DNA of 57,239 bases, taken from assembly GCA_024403275.1 (NCBI GenBank), contig JAKSSD010000008.1:1-57239 (forward strand), in the 5' to 3' direction. How positions within the stretch are numbered: position 1 is the first letter of the stretch; each line of letters opens with the position of its first letter. The notes under the pieces were generated by a model, which was not told where the DNA came from, searched no databases, and saw only the letters and a list, made by a program, of their open reading frames with translations. Below are positions 1 to 9,076 of this stretch, one piece after another. The DNA is from Lachnospiraceae bacterium (lineage in GTDB: Bacteria > Bacillota > Clostridia > Lachnospirales > Lachnospiraceae). The position numbers were made by a program, and so were the translations under genes.

Positions 1-27
1 AAGCAGGATTTAAATCCTGCTTTTTAT
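1..27. terminator. Perfect palindrome with T-tract, intrinsic terminator
   Basis: AAGCAGGATTT pairs perfectly with AAATCCTGCTT at positions 1-22, and TTTTTATT follows on the plus strand. It would end a plus-strand transcript arriving from outside the window. Its symmetry means it can also end the minus-strand HPr transcript, but the bases beyond the hairpin on that side are not visible. Confidence 0.7.
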
Positions 28-69
28 TATTTTCTCAATTATTTAATTCATTTCAGTCTCAAACCGAAC

Positions 70-333
70 TTATTCTCCAAGTCCTGATTCAATCAAAGCT
101 GAAATATTAGCGAGAGCTTCATTTTCATCATCGCCTTCACAGCACAATTCGACTTCATCGCCCTCTTTAACACATGCAGCCAATACACTCAAAACACTTT
201 TGGCATTGGTTACATTATTTCTGTAATTGAAAGTAACTCTACATTTGTACTTTACAGCCTCTTTGCAAAGATTGCCTGCCGGTCGTAAATGTAACCCTGT
301 AGGATTCTTGATTGCTACAGTCTTACTAACCAT
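70..333 (-). CDS. ptsH: Phosphocarrier protein HPr
   Basis: HPr carries phosphate from Enzyme I to the PTS sugar permeases, and in Firmicutes it is also phosphorylated by HPr kinase for catabolite control. The 87-residue product has the family's normal length. The GLHLRPAG motif puts the active histidine at His15, and NAKSVL puts the regulatory serine at Ser46, so both signalling sites are intact. An in-frame GTG lies 21 bases further upstream, but the ATG at 333 follows a strong GGGGGTGG ribosome site and gives the canonical N-terminus. A promoter lies at 370-398. The gene is monocistronic-looking, with no ptsI beside it, and sits just after cdaR. Confidence 0.96.
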   Translation of the reverse strand: MVSKTVAIKNPTGLHLRPAGNLCKEAVKYKCRVTFNYRNNVTNAKSVLSVLAACVKEGDEVELCCEGDDENEALANISALIESGLGE

Positions 334-369
334 TTGTCCACCCCCGTGTAACACCCATTTAATTAATAA

Positions 370-398
370 ATTTTACCATATTTTGCTATAAAACTCAA
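370..398 (-). promoter_or_regulatory. Predicted sigma-A promoter of ptsH
   Basis: On the minus strand TTGAGT (393-398) is 17 bases from TAAAAT (370-375), with an extended -10 TG. The -35 overlaps the stop codon of cdaR, so HPr can be made independently of the upstream operon. Confidence 0.5.
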
Positions 399-1681
399 GT
401 TGCACTTATCTTCAGTCTAAGCTTTATTTCCTCTTTGTTCTTCACTCCTGAAGGAAGTAAAACATCTAGTGGAATAGTGATTGTTCCCTCTCTTAAAACA
501 GAGAGATTATTGTCCTTCAAATAGTCTTCAATATTCACGCTCAATGTAATATCCGAAGCAGTAAGATCATCAAGATCCTCCGAAAGACCAATAACACTTA
601 TCGATATTTTTCCATCAGATACTTTGTCATTCCCTTCTACAATTTCCGCCTTAAATCCTTCTGGAAGATTATTAATGGAAATCTTATTAAGAGAAACCTC
701 TACTGATTCTTCAATCTCCTTCTCTATATATACGATTACGCTAACCATATTTGTTGAATCACCTGAAGAAAGTTCAACTCCCTTAGGAAGATAATTCTCT
801 ATGTCAACGCTGGTCTTATATGCGCTCTTTTGATCTGATATATTGATTACTGAAGAAGGTATTGTAACCTGATTAATTGAATCAATCACGCTCTTTCTAC
901 CAGCTATCTCAATAAACTCAGGGCTTATATCAGTTCTTCCTGTAGCTTTATATCCTTCTGCAGGAGTTCCATTCGGAATGCATGAAATGCTAACTTTCTT
1001 TGTATAAAGAATTTCCTGATTAACACTTACTGAATTAATATTAAGAGATAATCTTGTTGTATCAACAACCTCACCATTCGAACTATAAAGGACGATAGGC
1101 GCCGATGCTGACATATTATCAGAAGCTCCACTTACATCAATCTTTACCTTGGCAGAATAAATAGTATCAACAACAGAGCTTGGCCCCTCAATATAAACCT
1201 GGTTAAGATTCAAAGAACAATCGCCTATGATATAACCTTCTGCTGGTCTTCCTTCAGTCTCTATTCTTATAACCTTCTGAATCTTCTTAAGCTCTTCGAT
1301 ATTAACACTTACATTTTCTGCGAGAGTTTTCATTCCATCAATTTCATTTGAATGTTTGTTTGATGTGACCTTTAATGGTACTTCTCCCTGATCTGTAAGC
1401 TTTTGTAAATCAGCCACTACACTTATATTTTCCTTGGATAAATCCTCAATAACCGATCTTCGTCCACTGACCACTACATCTACAGTATCTGTTCCATCTA
1501 AAACCTCATAAACTTCATTTTTCTCGGTTAAGACATTTGTGTTTATAAACTGAATTGGAACATCATTAAACTGTATATTCTTTACTGGATCATCAATATT
1601 AACAACTATTATCCATATTACAATGGAAAGGAGGACTGCAAGGACTTTTAAATCAAGGTTTTTCATTCCCTTTTGTTTCAT
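395..1681 (-). CDS. cdaR: YbbR-domain protein, CdaA regulator CdaR
   Basis: YbbR/CdaR proteins sit in the membrane, bind the diadenylate cyclase CdaA and modulate c-di-AMP production. The 428-residue product has one N-terminal membrane segment (about residues 10-28, LKVLAVLLSIVIWIIVVNI). A long beta-rich extracytoplasmic part follows, with the repeated 'P(A)EGY' type YbbR modules (PAEGYIIGDC, PAEGYKATGR, LPEGFKAEI). The chosen ATG has an ideal AAGGAGG site six bases upstream. The gene overlaps the end of cdaA by 29 bases, implying translational coupling. Here the usual third gene of the cluster, glmM, is missing. Confidence 0.93.
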   Translation of the reverse strand: MKQKGMKNLDLKVLAVLLSIVIWIIVVNIDDPVKNIQFNDVPIQFINTNVLTEKNEVYEVLDGTDTVDVVVSGRRSVIEDLSKENISVVADLQKLTDQGEVPLKVTSNKHSNEIDGMKTLAENVSVNIEELKKIQKVIRIETEGRPAEGYIIGDCSLNLNQVYIEGPSSVVDTIYSAKVKIDVSGASDNMSASAPIVLYSSNGEVVDTTRLSLNINSVSVNQEILYTKKVSISCIPNGTPAEGYKATGRTDISPEFIEIAGRKSVIDSINQVTIPSSVINISDQKSAYKTSVDIENYLPKGVELSSGDSTNMVSVIVYIEKEIEESVEVSLNKISINNLPEGFKAEIVEGNDKVSDGKISISVIGLSEDLDDLTASDITLSVNIEDYLKDNNLSVLREGTITIPLDVLLPSGVKNKEEIKLRLKISAT

Positions 1682-2546
1682 CGGTTACCTCCTTGTTTTT
1701 CTTTTTATTCGATTTTTTGTTAACAGGTTCTTTCTTATTCTGAGAGAATTCCAATTTCTTTCTCAAACCACTAACATCAAGACTTCTAAATAATTCACCA
1801 TTCTGAGCAACACTAACTTTTCCTGTTTCCTCTGAAACAATAATTACAGTTGCATCTGTAACTTCTGAAATACCTATACCTGCTCTATGTCTAGTTCCAA
1901 GCTCTTTACTTAAAGACCTGTTATCAGAAAGTGGAAGGTAACATGTAGCAGACTGAACTCTGTCACCACGTACAATTACTGCACCATCATGAAGCGGTGT
2001 ATTATGTTCAAAAATATTTACAAGAAGCTGGCTTGAAACAATACCATCAACTTTAATTCCAGTTCTTTCAAACTCCTCTAATGAAGATTCATTTTCAAGT
2101 ACAATAAGAGCACCTGTTCTTGCTCTTCCCATTTCGTAACTAGCCGAAATAATTTCGTTCATAGTTTTGTCTGAAAATCGTCCATCATACTGACGTTCTC
2201 CCAGACGTAAAATGTTATTCAAAAGATTTGTCTTTCCCAAATCCTCGATAAGTCTTCTGATTTCAGGCTGGAGGGCTACGATAATTGCAACAGCGCCCAA
2301 CGAAAGAAGGCTCTTTCCTATCCAAATGATTGTAGTCATATCAAGGATTTCGGCTACTGCCATAAATACAAGAATTACAACAAGGCCTTTTACAACTGCC
2401 CATGCTCTAGTATTTTTAATCCATTTCATTGCCTGATATAAAAGAAATGCAAGGATTATCATTTCTAAAATATCCAGGATGCTGACTCTTGGCAATCTGA
2501 ACGCTGTAAGATATTTACTTATGAAATTAAGAACTCTTTCAACCAT
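1653..2546 (-). CDS. cdaA: Diadenylate cyclase CdaA
   Basis: CdaA makes cyclic di-AMP from two ATP at the membrane. In Firmicutes c-di-AMP controls potassium and osmolyte transport and cell-wall stability. The 297-residue protein has three N-terminal membrane segments (about 21-40, 50-67 and 72-91) followed by a DAC catalytic domain. The catalytic DGA motif is at residues 187-189 and the RHR motif at 219-221, so the enzyme looks active. The C-terminus is a lysine-rich tail. It lies 16 bases after a large membrane protein gene and overlaps cdaR, the normal partner order. Confidence 0.97.
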   Translation of the reverse strand: MVERVLNFISKYLTAFRLPRVSILDILEMIILAFLLYQAMKWIKNTRAWAVVKGLVVILVFMAVAEILDMTTIIWIGKSLLSLGAVAIIVALQPEIRRLIEDLGKTNLLNNILRLGERQYDGRFSDKTMNEIISASYEMGRARTGALIVLENESSLEEFERTGIKVDGIVSSQLLVNIFEHNTPLHDGAVIVRGDRVQSATCYLPLSDNRSLSKELGTRHRAGIGISEVTDATVIIVSEETGKVSVAQNGELFRSLDVSGLRKKLEFSQNKKEPVNKKSNKKKNKEVTDETKGNEKP

Positions 2547-2562
2547 CCCTTGTACCTGTTAC

Positions 2563-4113
2563 TTATCTTTCTCTTTCTTCCATCTTTCTTCTCTGGTATG
2601 CCGCTCTTCTGCTCATACCAAGATCATCATTTTCTGTCTGAACTATTTCAGAACTTCTCTCCTGCATTCTTCTTGCCTGCGCTTCACGAAGTTCTCTTCT
2701 TTGTTCTTCTCTTCTTCTGTTAATCTCTGCCTGACGTTCTTCTGAATTTCTAGCCTGGCTTTCTCTTCTGGCTCTTCTTTGCGCCATATCCGCTGCCAGT
2801 CTCTGTTCATCCTCAGTTCTGCTTCTTTGAGTTCTCTCAGGCTTTCTCACTACTTCTGGCTCTACAATCTCTGATACAATTTCTTCCTGTGGCATTGAAA
2901 CTGCTCTTTGATTCTCTCTAGCCATTCTTACCGGTCTTTCAGTATTTTCCTTTAATACTCTCTCTTCTTCTGCCACCCTTTTTCTTTCAGGCACTGCCTC
3001 TGAAGAAATCTGTCTTCTTGGTCTTCTTTCTTCAACTGTTTCTTTCTCAGAAGATTCTTCAACCGCTCTTCTTACTCTCTTTTCCGAAGGTCGATTATCA
3101 GACTGTTTCTCTCTGACTGAAGTCTCATTTACTTCCTCTTCATCGTCATCTTCATCCTCTTCAACTCTTCTTACTCTCTTATGATTCTTTGAAGATTCGG
3201 ATTTTTTCTCACCACGTGCTCTAATCTTAGGAACCGCCTTAACGTAGTAATAATAATCATCGTCCTCAAACTGTACTTTCTCTGTTCGTGAATAATCAAC
3301 ATCAAATACTAAGAACTGGATTATTTTAACAACTATGCAAGCTAATATTGTTCCAAATATAAGGCCTACAATTGAAATTTGTGTGTTATATATTACATCT
3401 CCAATGAGAATAATAAACATATTAGAGAGAGCACCAACTATCATGGCAATAGTCCATGAATACTTGATAGACATTCTTCTGACAATATATACAATCAGTA
3501 CTGTGCATCCAAACGCTGCAGCACATACCATCATTTCTCTGTTCTTAAGAAGTGCTTCAAGAATTGCTTTAAGATTATCAACAATATCATCCGAACCAGC
3601 TTCAGTGAATGCATCTTTTGCTCTGATTAATGTTCCAAGAACGAAATAAATAACAGTACCACAAGCTACAGACACTGCACTAGCAGGTGTTCCAATCAAA
3701 CCGCATGACATAGGAATTACATATGGAATCTTAAATGCAAAACAAATTGGTGTTAATACTGCTGCTATTGTATCCTTTGGTGAAAATCTGAAATACAAAA
3801 GGAACATAATTACATATACAACAAACAATACTATTGCACATTCCATAGACAATGCATACGCATGTAGCAAGGTCAGCAAAGCACCGATTATTACTATCAT
3901 GTTCATTGGCATAAATGAGCAGAACAAAGCAAGTATCAACGCAATTGGAAACTTAGCTGCTTTTCCCATAAATCCAAATTTGGAATTGATAACGCAAAAT
4001 GCTACCATCGCCAATATAAATTTTCCTAAAGGAACAAGATAAGCATCAAATTTGCTCATAAAATTGGCAACCTGAAGTCTTATCTCCCTCAACTTATTCA
4101 TAATCTGTTTCAT
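2563..4113 (-). CDS. Polytopic membrane protein with long charged tail
   Basis: No named family is recognised. The 516-residue product falls into two parts. Residues 1-285 are a bundle of roughly eight to nine hydrophobic segments, including PMNMIVIIGALLTLLHAYAL and YVIPMSCGLIGTPASAVSVA. From about residue 290 to the end it is an extremely charged Arg/Glu tail, predicted to be helical or disordered, containing DDDDYYYY and runs such as RRRARRE-type repeats. The tail should be cytoplasmic. The gene overlaps the preceding 144-residue membrane protein and is followed 16 bases later by cdaA, so all are probably co-transcribed. A partnership with the small membrane protein is inferred only from the overlap. 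The second ATG (residue 5) is an alternative start. Confidence 0.8.
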   Translation of the reverse strand: MKQIMNKLREIRLQVANFMSKFDAYLVPLGKFILAMVAFCVINSKFGFMGKAAKFPIALILALFCSFMPMNMIVIIGALLTLLHAYALSMECAIVLFVVYVIMFLLYFRFSPKDTIAAVLTPICFAFKIPYVIPMSCGLIGTPASAVSVACGTVIYFVLGTLIRAKDAFTEAGSDDIVDNLKAILEALLKNREMMVCAAAFGCTVLIVYIVRRMSIKYSWTIAMIVGALSNMFIILIGDVIYNTQISIVGLIFGTILACIVVKIIQFLVFDVDYSRTEKVQFEDDDYYYYVKAVPKIRARGEKKSESSKNHKRVRRVEEDEDDDEEEVNETSVREKQSDNRPSEKRVRRAVEESSEKETVEERRPRRQISSEAVPERKRVAEEERVLKENTERPVRMARENQRAVSMPQEEIVSEIVEPEVVRKPERTQRSRTEDEQRLAADMAQRRARRESQARNSEERQAEINRRREEQRRELREAQARRMQERSSEIVQTENDDLGMSRRAAYQRRKMEERER

Positions 4114-4528
4114 CGTCTATATCATCCTCATCATCCGCATCTCTCACTAACAGTTTCTTTAGGTTCTTCGAGAATATTCTCTTATACTTAACCGCACCAT
4201 TATATTTAACAAAAAATGCTATTATTATAATAACGATATACGCAACAACAAAACCGATATAGTAATATATCAGTTTCTTGGCCATCTCCATCAGCGTATC
4301 CATCTGATAGAATTTCATCATCAAATCCTCTGAATTACAAAGAACATACAATCCAACAATAATTCCAAATACTATTGTCACGCTAACGATAGAACTAATA
4401 ATCTTTAAAGCAATATAGTCTGACCTGAAATATTCAGACACCTTTTCATTCTTGCTTCCTTCGTTCTTCTCATAGATTGCAATCTTCGTCATCAGACGGA
4501 CCTTCTTCTTTCCGTCTTCGTTTATCAT
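4094..4528 (-). CDS. Small two-TM membrane protein
   Basis: The 144-residue product is not assigned to a family. A basic N-terminal stretch leads into two hydrophobic segments (about residues 41-64 and 87-108). An acidic C-terminus with DADDEDDIDDETD follows. A GAGG ribosome site lies five bases before the chosen ATG. The stop overlaps the start of the large membrane protein gene by 20 bases, so the two are probably translated together. The acidic tail here and the highly charged tail next door suggest, without proof, that they interact. It lies eight bases after a YvyF-like gene. Confidence 0.75.
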   Translation of the reverse strand: MINEDGKKKVRLMTKIAIYEKNEGSKNEKVSEYFRSDYIALKIISSIVSVTIVFGIIVGLYVLCNSEDLMMKFYQMDTLMEMAKKLIYYYIGFVVAYIVIIIIAFFVKYNGAVKYKRIFSKNLKKLLVRDADDEDDIDDETDYE

Positions 4529-4536
4529 TGTTGCCT

Positions 4537-4944
4537 CTATTTTTCCAGGAACCTCATCTTTGCAGTCTGAGTCTTTTTAATACTATAATCCTCTGCAGGT
4601 TCTTCTTTTCTTGTTGCGTCGAGCAATCCTCTTGTAAGATCAGTTTTACACTTAGGGCAAAATCTTCCGCTTTTAATAATTGCTCCACATCCTTCACAGT
4701 CAATTCCTATCGGTGAATCATCTCCAAATGTAAGTCTTTCCTCACGAATCCACTGTCGAATCTGATTATTTGTTACTCCACAGTTTTCAGATATCTCATT
4801 AATACCAGCTTCCTTGTGTTCGCTCATATAATCCTTAACATCCTGGAACTGTGCTTCCATTTCTTCTTTGCATTTAGGACATATCATTTTGCCCGCAACA
4901 TAGTTGAAAATTCTATTACATCTTTTACAGTTTTTTATTTCCAT
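4537..4944 (-). CDS. YvyF-like zinc-ribbon flagellar-operon protein
   Basis: The protein resembles the small 'flagellar operon protein' family of Bacillus YvyF. It has an N-terminal CxxC pair (CKRCNRIF...CPKCKEE), a helix-turn-helix-like middle (INEISENCGVTNNQIRQWIREERL) and a second CxxC pair (CEGC...CPKC) with a short basic tail, about 135 residues in all. This layout suggests zinc binding and possible nucleic-acid or partner recognition. A TTG further upstream could start a longer form, but the ATG at 4944 has a GGAGGGTG site in place. In Bacillus subtilis yvyF follows comFC, and the same order is kept here. Its function is not well defined in any organism. Confidence 0.75.
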   Translation of the reverse strand: MEIKNCKRCNRIFNYVAGKMICPKCKEEMEAQFQDVKDYMSEHKEAGINEISENCGVTNNQIRQWIREERLTFGDDSPIGIDCEGCGAIIKSGRFCPKCKTDLTRGLLDATRKEEPAEDYSIKKTQTAKMRFLEK

Positions 4945-4959
4945 AATAACACCCTCCAA

Positions 4960-5655
4960 TTAAGATTTTCCGATACCTATAGCCAGTGTAATAAAGAACA
5001 CTCTCTCTGTCCCCCCAGACAAAAGAGTCCTGGTCGCTTCATCAATTGTAGCGCCTGTTGTATAGACATCATCAACCAATATTATTGTCTTCAATTTTAC
5101 ATCATTTTGCACTAAATGAAAAGTCCCTTGAACATTATTTTGACGCATCAAAAAGCCTTGTTTCTTCTGATCTTTCGTGTTTTTTGTTCTTTCTAGAACA
5201 TCCTCTCTGACAGGCACATTTATCAGTGCTGATATTTCCTTTGCAAGAATACTCGCCTGATTATATCCACGTTTTTTTAGCTTGTTTTTATGGAGTGGAA
5301 TTGGTATTAATGCATCCGCCTCAAACAATGCTATTTTATTCCCTAAATTTTTAACAATTTCAGAAGCGTAAAATTTTGCATATTCGCACCTGCCCTCATT
5401 TTTATAGGCTTCTATTGATTCTCTTACGCTGTCATACTCATAGAGAGCTATTCCACTTCTAAATGCTTTAGGATGTTGTCTGCAGTCATAGCAAAATTGT
5501 TCATTTGAATCTTCTATATGTTTACTGCATTTCATACATCTTGCTCCACTCACTTTTCGTGGAACTACTCTGCATTCCGTGCATATTTTTAGTCCACCCG
5601 ACAGCACCCCATCACATATTGGGCACCTTGCAGGAAAGAGTAATTTTTCTATCAA
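4960..5655 (-). CDS. comFC: ComF/ComFC family phosphoribosyltransferase-like protein
   Basis: ComFC-type proteins are needed for natural DNA uptake in competent bacteria and have a phosphoribosyltransferase fold. The 231-residue product has the typical double zinc ribbon at the N-terminus (CPIC, CTEC, CMKC, CYDC pairs). The PRPP-loop signature IILVDDVYTTGATIDEA lies near residues 189-205. The start is a TTG that overlaps the recD2 stop as TTGA, with GAGGT upstream. It sits between recD2 and a YvyF-like gene. Competence itself is not shown by this window, because no other com genes are present. Confidence 0.9.
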   Translation of the reverse strand: MIEKLLFPARCPICDGVLSGGLKICTECRVVPRKVSGARCMKCSKHIEDSNEQFCYDCRQHPKAFRSGIALYEYDSVRESIEAYKNEGRCEYAKFYASEIVKNLGNKIALFEADALIPIPLHKNKLKKRGYNQASILAKEISALINVPVREDVLERTKNTKDQKKQGFLMRQNNVQGTFHLVQNDVKLKTIILVDDVYTTGATIDEATRTLLSGGTERVFFITLAIGIGKS

Positions 5656-7889
5656 ATATTCAATACCTCATTTAATCTTTGAAGAAAATCTGTATATCTT
5701 TTCCTTTCATTATCATTCTTAACCATTTCTTCAACCTTTTCGCTACTTCCAAGAATCATCACGCACTTAGTAGCTCTGGTTATGGCTGTATACAATAGAT
5801 TTCTCGTAAGAAGTTGTCTTGGAGTATCAAGAATAGGAATAATAATCGCAGGATACTCACTACCCTGAGCCTTATGTATCGTAGTAACATAAGCCAAATC
5901 CAGTTCCTCCATTTCCTCCCTCGTATAAGTGATTTCCTTCTTTTCATCAAATTCCACCACAATACTTTTTTCGAAATTGTTGACCTCCTTGACTCTTCCC
6001 ATATCGCCATTGTAAATTCCAGTTCCTTCTTCAACCTCTATTCCGTTTTTGCCACGAACAACCCAGGGAATATCGTAATTATTCTTTATCTGCATTACCT
6101 TGTCGCCCGTCCTAAAAATCGTATCTCCAAACGTAAGCTCTTTCTTGCTAACATCCTTTGGATTGAGATTCTCCTGCATCACCTTATTCAAAGCCTCTAC
6201 TCCAAGTTCACCTTTTCTACTTGGGGTAAGCACCTGAATCTCATAAGGCGTGGTTTCAAATTTCTTTGGAATTCTATTTTTTAGAAGTTCTACAACATCC
6301 TTCGTTAAGATTCTTCTATCATTTCTTTCAAGGAAAAAGAAATCCTTATTCTCCGCATTTTTATCAAGTGGAGGCACCAAACCCTTGTTTACCATATGAG
6401 CATTAACAATTATCTGACTTCCCTCACTTTGTCTATGGATTTTTTCAAGAGTAGAAGAAGCAAATAACTTGCTTTCTAACAAATCCTTAAATATATTTCC
6501 AGGTCCAACACTTGGAAGCTGATTCATATCGCCTACAAGTATTACCCTTGAACCAACCGGAATCGCCTTAAGAAATGCTGTAAACAAAAACACATCTACC
6601 ATAGACATTTCATCAACAATATAAACATCGGCCTCTAACATATTATCTTCATTTCTGTTAAATCTATCCTTGTCTCTGTCATTTGAAACAGGACCCGCTT
6701 CAAGAAGTCTATGAAGAGTTTTTGCCTCAAATCCAGTGGCTTCCTGCATTCTTTTAGCCGCTCTTCCTGTCGGAGCCGCAAGTACAACATCATAATCTGC
6801 ATTATAGAAAAACTCTATCAATGCTCTTATGATTGTAGTCTTTCCTGTACCAGGACCACCTGTAAGAAGGAATATACCATTATTAATACCCTGTTCAATA
6901 GCGTTTTTCTGGTATTCATCAAGTTCGAAAGCATACTTTTGTTCAATCGCAGCAAGATCACTTTCAAACATTTCTCTTTCTTCTTCTGTCTCTTCAACTT
7001 CGACAAATGCGTTCTTCAAATCAGCCAATTTACTAGCACAATATGCTTCATCATAGTAAACACCTTTCAAAAACACCTTATCAGGCTTCTTTTGTGTAAG
7101 CTTACCAAAAGTACATAAATTAACTATTTCTTCCTCTATTTGTTCCTTATCGACGCTTAATACTTCAAAGGCCTTATCTAAAAGAATCTCTCTTGGAAGA
7201 TATGTATGTCCTTCTTCCATCGCCATCACCAAAGCATACTGAATCCCAGCCTGAACTCTTTCTGTTGAATTTTCCTTAATGCCTCCAGTTTTAGCAATAG
7301 CATCTACAGTTCTGAATCCTACTCCATAAATATCCTCTGCTATTCTGTATGGATGTTCTCTTACAACCTCATACATTTTCTCCTCGTATTTTTCGAAGAT
7401 TTTAGCCGCAAGACTATTTGAAATATTGTATGACTGAAGAAACATCATAGCATCCCTGATGTTTTTCTTCTCCTGGTATTCTATGGCCATATTTCTGGCC
7501 ATATTCTCACTTATTCCTTTTACCTCAGCCAGTCTTTCAGGCTCATTTTCAAGAATATCAAGAGTACCCTCGCCAAATTTAGCAAAGATTCTCGCAGCAA
7601 GTTTGCTTCCAACACCCTTTAAGGCTCCTGAAGCTAAATATTTAATTATCGCATCGGTATCCGTGGGCTGAATTGCCCTAAAAGAACTCATCTTAATCTG
7701 ATTGCCGTATACAGGATGTTCTATTTCTATTCCTGTAACTTCAATGTAATCTCCTTCAGAGAGACCAAAAACATTGCCTGTTACGGCAATGCTTCCATCC
7801 TCAACATCAGGAGTATTCAAATAGAATATTCCAAAATGATTTGTATCATTTACATATTTAAAAGTATCAACTGAACCTTTTAAAACCAT
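5652..7889 (-). CDS. recD2: ATP-dependent RecD2-like DNA helicase
   Basis: RecD2 is a 5'-3' SF1B helicase used in repair and fork maintenance in bacteria lacking RecBCD. The 745-residue product has the family's layout. An OB-like N-terminus is followed by helix-hairpin-helix repeats (GVGSKLA, VKGISENMA and IYGVGFRT, residues about 90-195). The Walker A loop GGPGTGKTT is at 344-352, and a Walker B region VDEMSMVD follows. The C-terminal UvrD-like motif is TIHKAQGSEYPAIII. It lies four bases after the rod-protein gene and overlaps comFC. In Bacillus the helicase before comFC is ComFA; here RecD2 takes that place. Confidence 0.95.
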   Translation of the reverse strand: MVLKGSVDTFKYVNDTNHFGIFYLNTPDVEDGSIAVTGNVFGLSEGDYIEVTGIEIEHPVYGNQIKMSSFRAIQPTDTDAIIKYLASGALKGVGSKLAARIFAKFGEGTLDILENEPERLAEVKGISENMARNMAIEYQEKKNIRDAMMFLQSYNISNSLAAKIFEKYEEKMYEVVREHPYRIAEDIYGVGFRTVDAIAKTGGIKENSTERVQAGIQYALVMAMEEGHTYLPREILLDKAFEVLSVDKEQIEEEIVNLCTFGKLTQKKPDKVFLKGVYYDEAYCASKLADLKNAFVEVEETEEEREMFESDLAAIEQKYAFELDEYQKNAIEQGINNGIFLLTGGPGTGKTTIIRALIEFFYNADYDVVLAAPTGRAAKRMQEATGFEAKTLHRLLEAGPVSNDRDKDRFNRNEDNMLEADVYIVDEMSMVDVFLFTAFLKAIPVGSRVILVGDMNQLPSVGPGNIFKDLLESKLFASSTLEKIHRQSEGSQIIVNAHMVNKGLVPPLDKNAENKDFFFLERNDRRILTKDVVELLKNRIPKKFETTPYEIQVLTPSRKGELGVEALNKVMQENLNPKDVSKKELTFGDTIFRTGDKVMQIKNNYDIPWVVRGKNGIEVEEGTGIYNGDMGRVKEVNNFEKSIVVEFDEKKEITYTREEMEELDLAYVTTIHKAQGSEYPAIIIPILDTPRQLLTRNLLYTAITRATKCVMILGSSEKVEEMVKNDNERKRYTDFLQRLNEVLNI

Positions 7890-7893
7890 TTCC

Positions 7894-8232
7894 TTACTCG
7901 TAATTTCTCCTCATTTGTTCATAGAGACTCTGAGCAAGTCCAATACTATTAGCACCTTCAGTTGTCTGCTTAGCTATTTCTGAAACAGTCTGATCCTTAA
8001 AATAGTCCACAAGTGAAGAGGTACTATTTTTCTCCTGAGGAATTGTATTAATCATTTCCTTGTAAACCTGTTCAACAAAATAAGCTTCAAATTCTTTACA
8101 GACCTTCATCAGTTCTTCATCAGTAGCATTTTCTGCATTGTTAATTCTGCCCTTAAGGGCCTCTGTATCTACTGAAGATTTAACTGCGTCTGTATATTGT
8201 GAATACATTGAGCTTAAACCTGATATATCCAT
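7894..8232 (-). CDS. FlgJ-type flagellar rod-binding protein
   Basis: The 112-residue product matches the N-terminal rod-binding domain of FlgJ, without the muramidase domain found in proteobacterial FlgJ. Key features are the motif KVCKEFEAYFVEQVYKEM near the middle and the ending GANSIGLAQSLYEQMRRNY. It would help cap or assemble the flagellar rod outside the membrane. It follows flgG by 15 bases, so a rod role fits the context. The domain-only form is common in Firmicutes, so the shortness is not a truncation. A cell-wall hydrolase would have to be supplied by another protein. Confidence 0.85.
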   Translation of the reverse strand: MDISGLSSMYSQYTDAVKSSVDTEALKGRINNAENATDEELMKVCKEFEAYFVEQVYKEMINTIPQEKNSTSSLVDYFKDQTVSEIAKQTTEGANSIGLAQSLYEQMRRNYE

Positions 8233-8247
8233 TCAATCACCCGTTTA

Positions 8248-9063
8248 TTATCTTCTTAACTGATTTGCCTGACTCATCATCTCATCTGTTGCCTGAATAG
8301 CTTTTGAATTAAGTTCATAGGCTCTCTGTGCAACAATCATATTTACCATCTCATCTACTACCTGAACATTAGAACCTTCAAGGTATCCCTGTCTGAGTTC
8401 ACTCTTTGGAAGTGTCTGAACTGTACTTTCATTCATCGCTGGGCCACTAGCTGCAGTCACTGCATATGAACTATCTCCAATTTTCTCAAGTCCAGATGGA
8501 TTATTAAACTGCCATAAGCCAATCGTAATGCCCATAGGTGCTGGGTTATTAGTGGCATCTGGATAGCAAAGCTGTCCATCTCCTGAGATTGTAAGTTTGC
8601 TCGATACTATATCATTTCCAAGTACGATTGCTTTTCCTGTAGAATCAAGTACTGGATTACCATCACTTGTTGTAAGAGCAAGACCATTGCCATATGTTGC
8701 AAGATGGAAATCACCATTTCTTGTATAGTATGTATTGCCATCCTGACCTTTGATTGCAAAAAATCCATCTCCACTTATAGCGAAAGCAAGATCGTTTGTT
8801 GAATCATAAAAGTTTCCCTGTGTAAATCTTGATGTTACTGATGAGTTTCTCACACCAAGACCAACCTGAGCAGATACTGGCTTTGTTTCACCATTTCCAG
8901 AAGTTGTCTTTGACTGAATATCCTGATATAAAAGTGATTTGAATTCAGCTACTTCTGTCTTGTATCCTGTTGTATTAACATTTGCAAGGTTATTTGCTAT
9001 TGTATCTACGTTATTCTGCTGAGCTATCATACCGGAAGCTGCAGTCCATAATGATCTAACCAT
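8248..9063 (-). CDS. flgG: Flagellar distal rod protein FlgG
   Basis: FlgG forms the distal rod of the flagellar basal body. The 271-residue product has the classic N-terminus MVRSLWTAASGM followed by NNVDTIANNLANVNTTGYK. The central beta domain contains GDGFFAIKGQDGNTYYTRNGDF. The C-terminal coiled segment is GYLEGSNVQVVDEMVNMIVAQRAYELNSKAIQ. Both ends are what axial flagellar proteins need for polymerisation. GGGAGG lies ahead of the ATG. It is second after mbl, equivalent to flhP in the Bacillus mbl-flhO-flhP cluster. Confidence 0.95.
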   Translation of the reverse strand: MVRSLWTAASGMIAQQNNVDTIANNLANVNTTGYKTEVAEFKSLLYQDIQSKTTSGNGETKPVSAQVGLGVRNSSVTSRFTQGNFYDSTNDLAFAISGDGFFAIKGQDGNTYYTRNGDFHLATYGNGLALTTSDGNPVLDSTGKAIVLGNDIVSSKLTISGDGQLCYPDATNNPAPMGITIGLWQFNNPSGLEKIGDSSYAVTAASGPAMNESTVQTLPKSELRQGYLEGSNVQVVDEMVNMIVAQRAYELNSKAIQATDEMMSQANQLRR

Positions 9064-9076
9064 CTAAACCTCCCAA

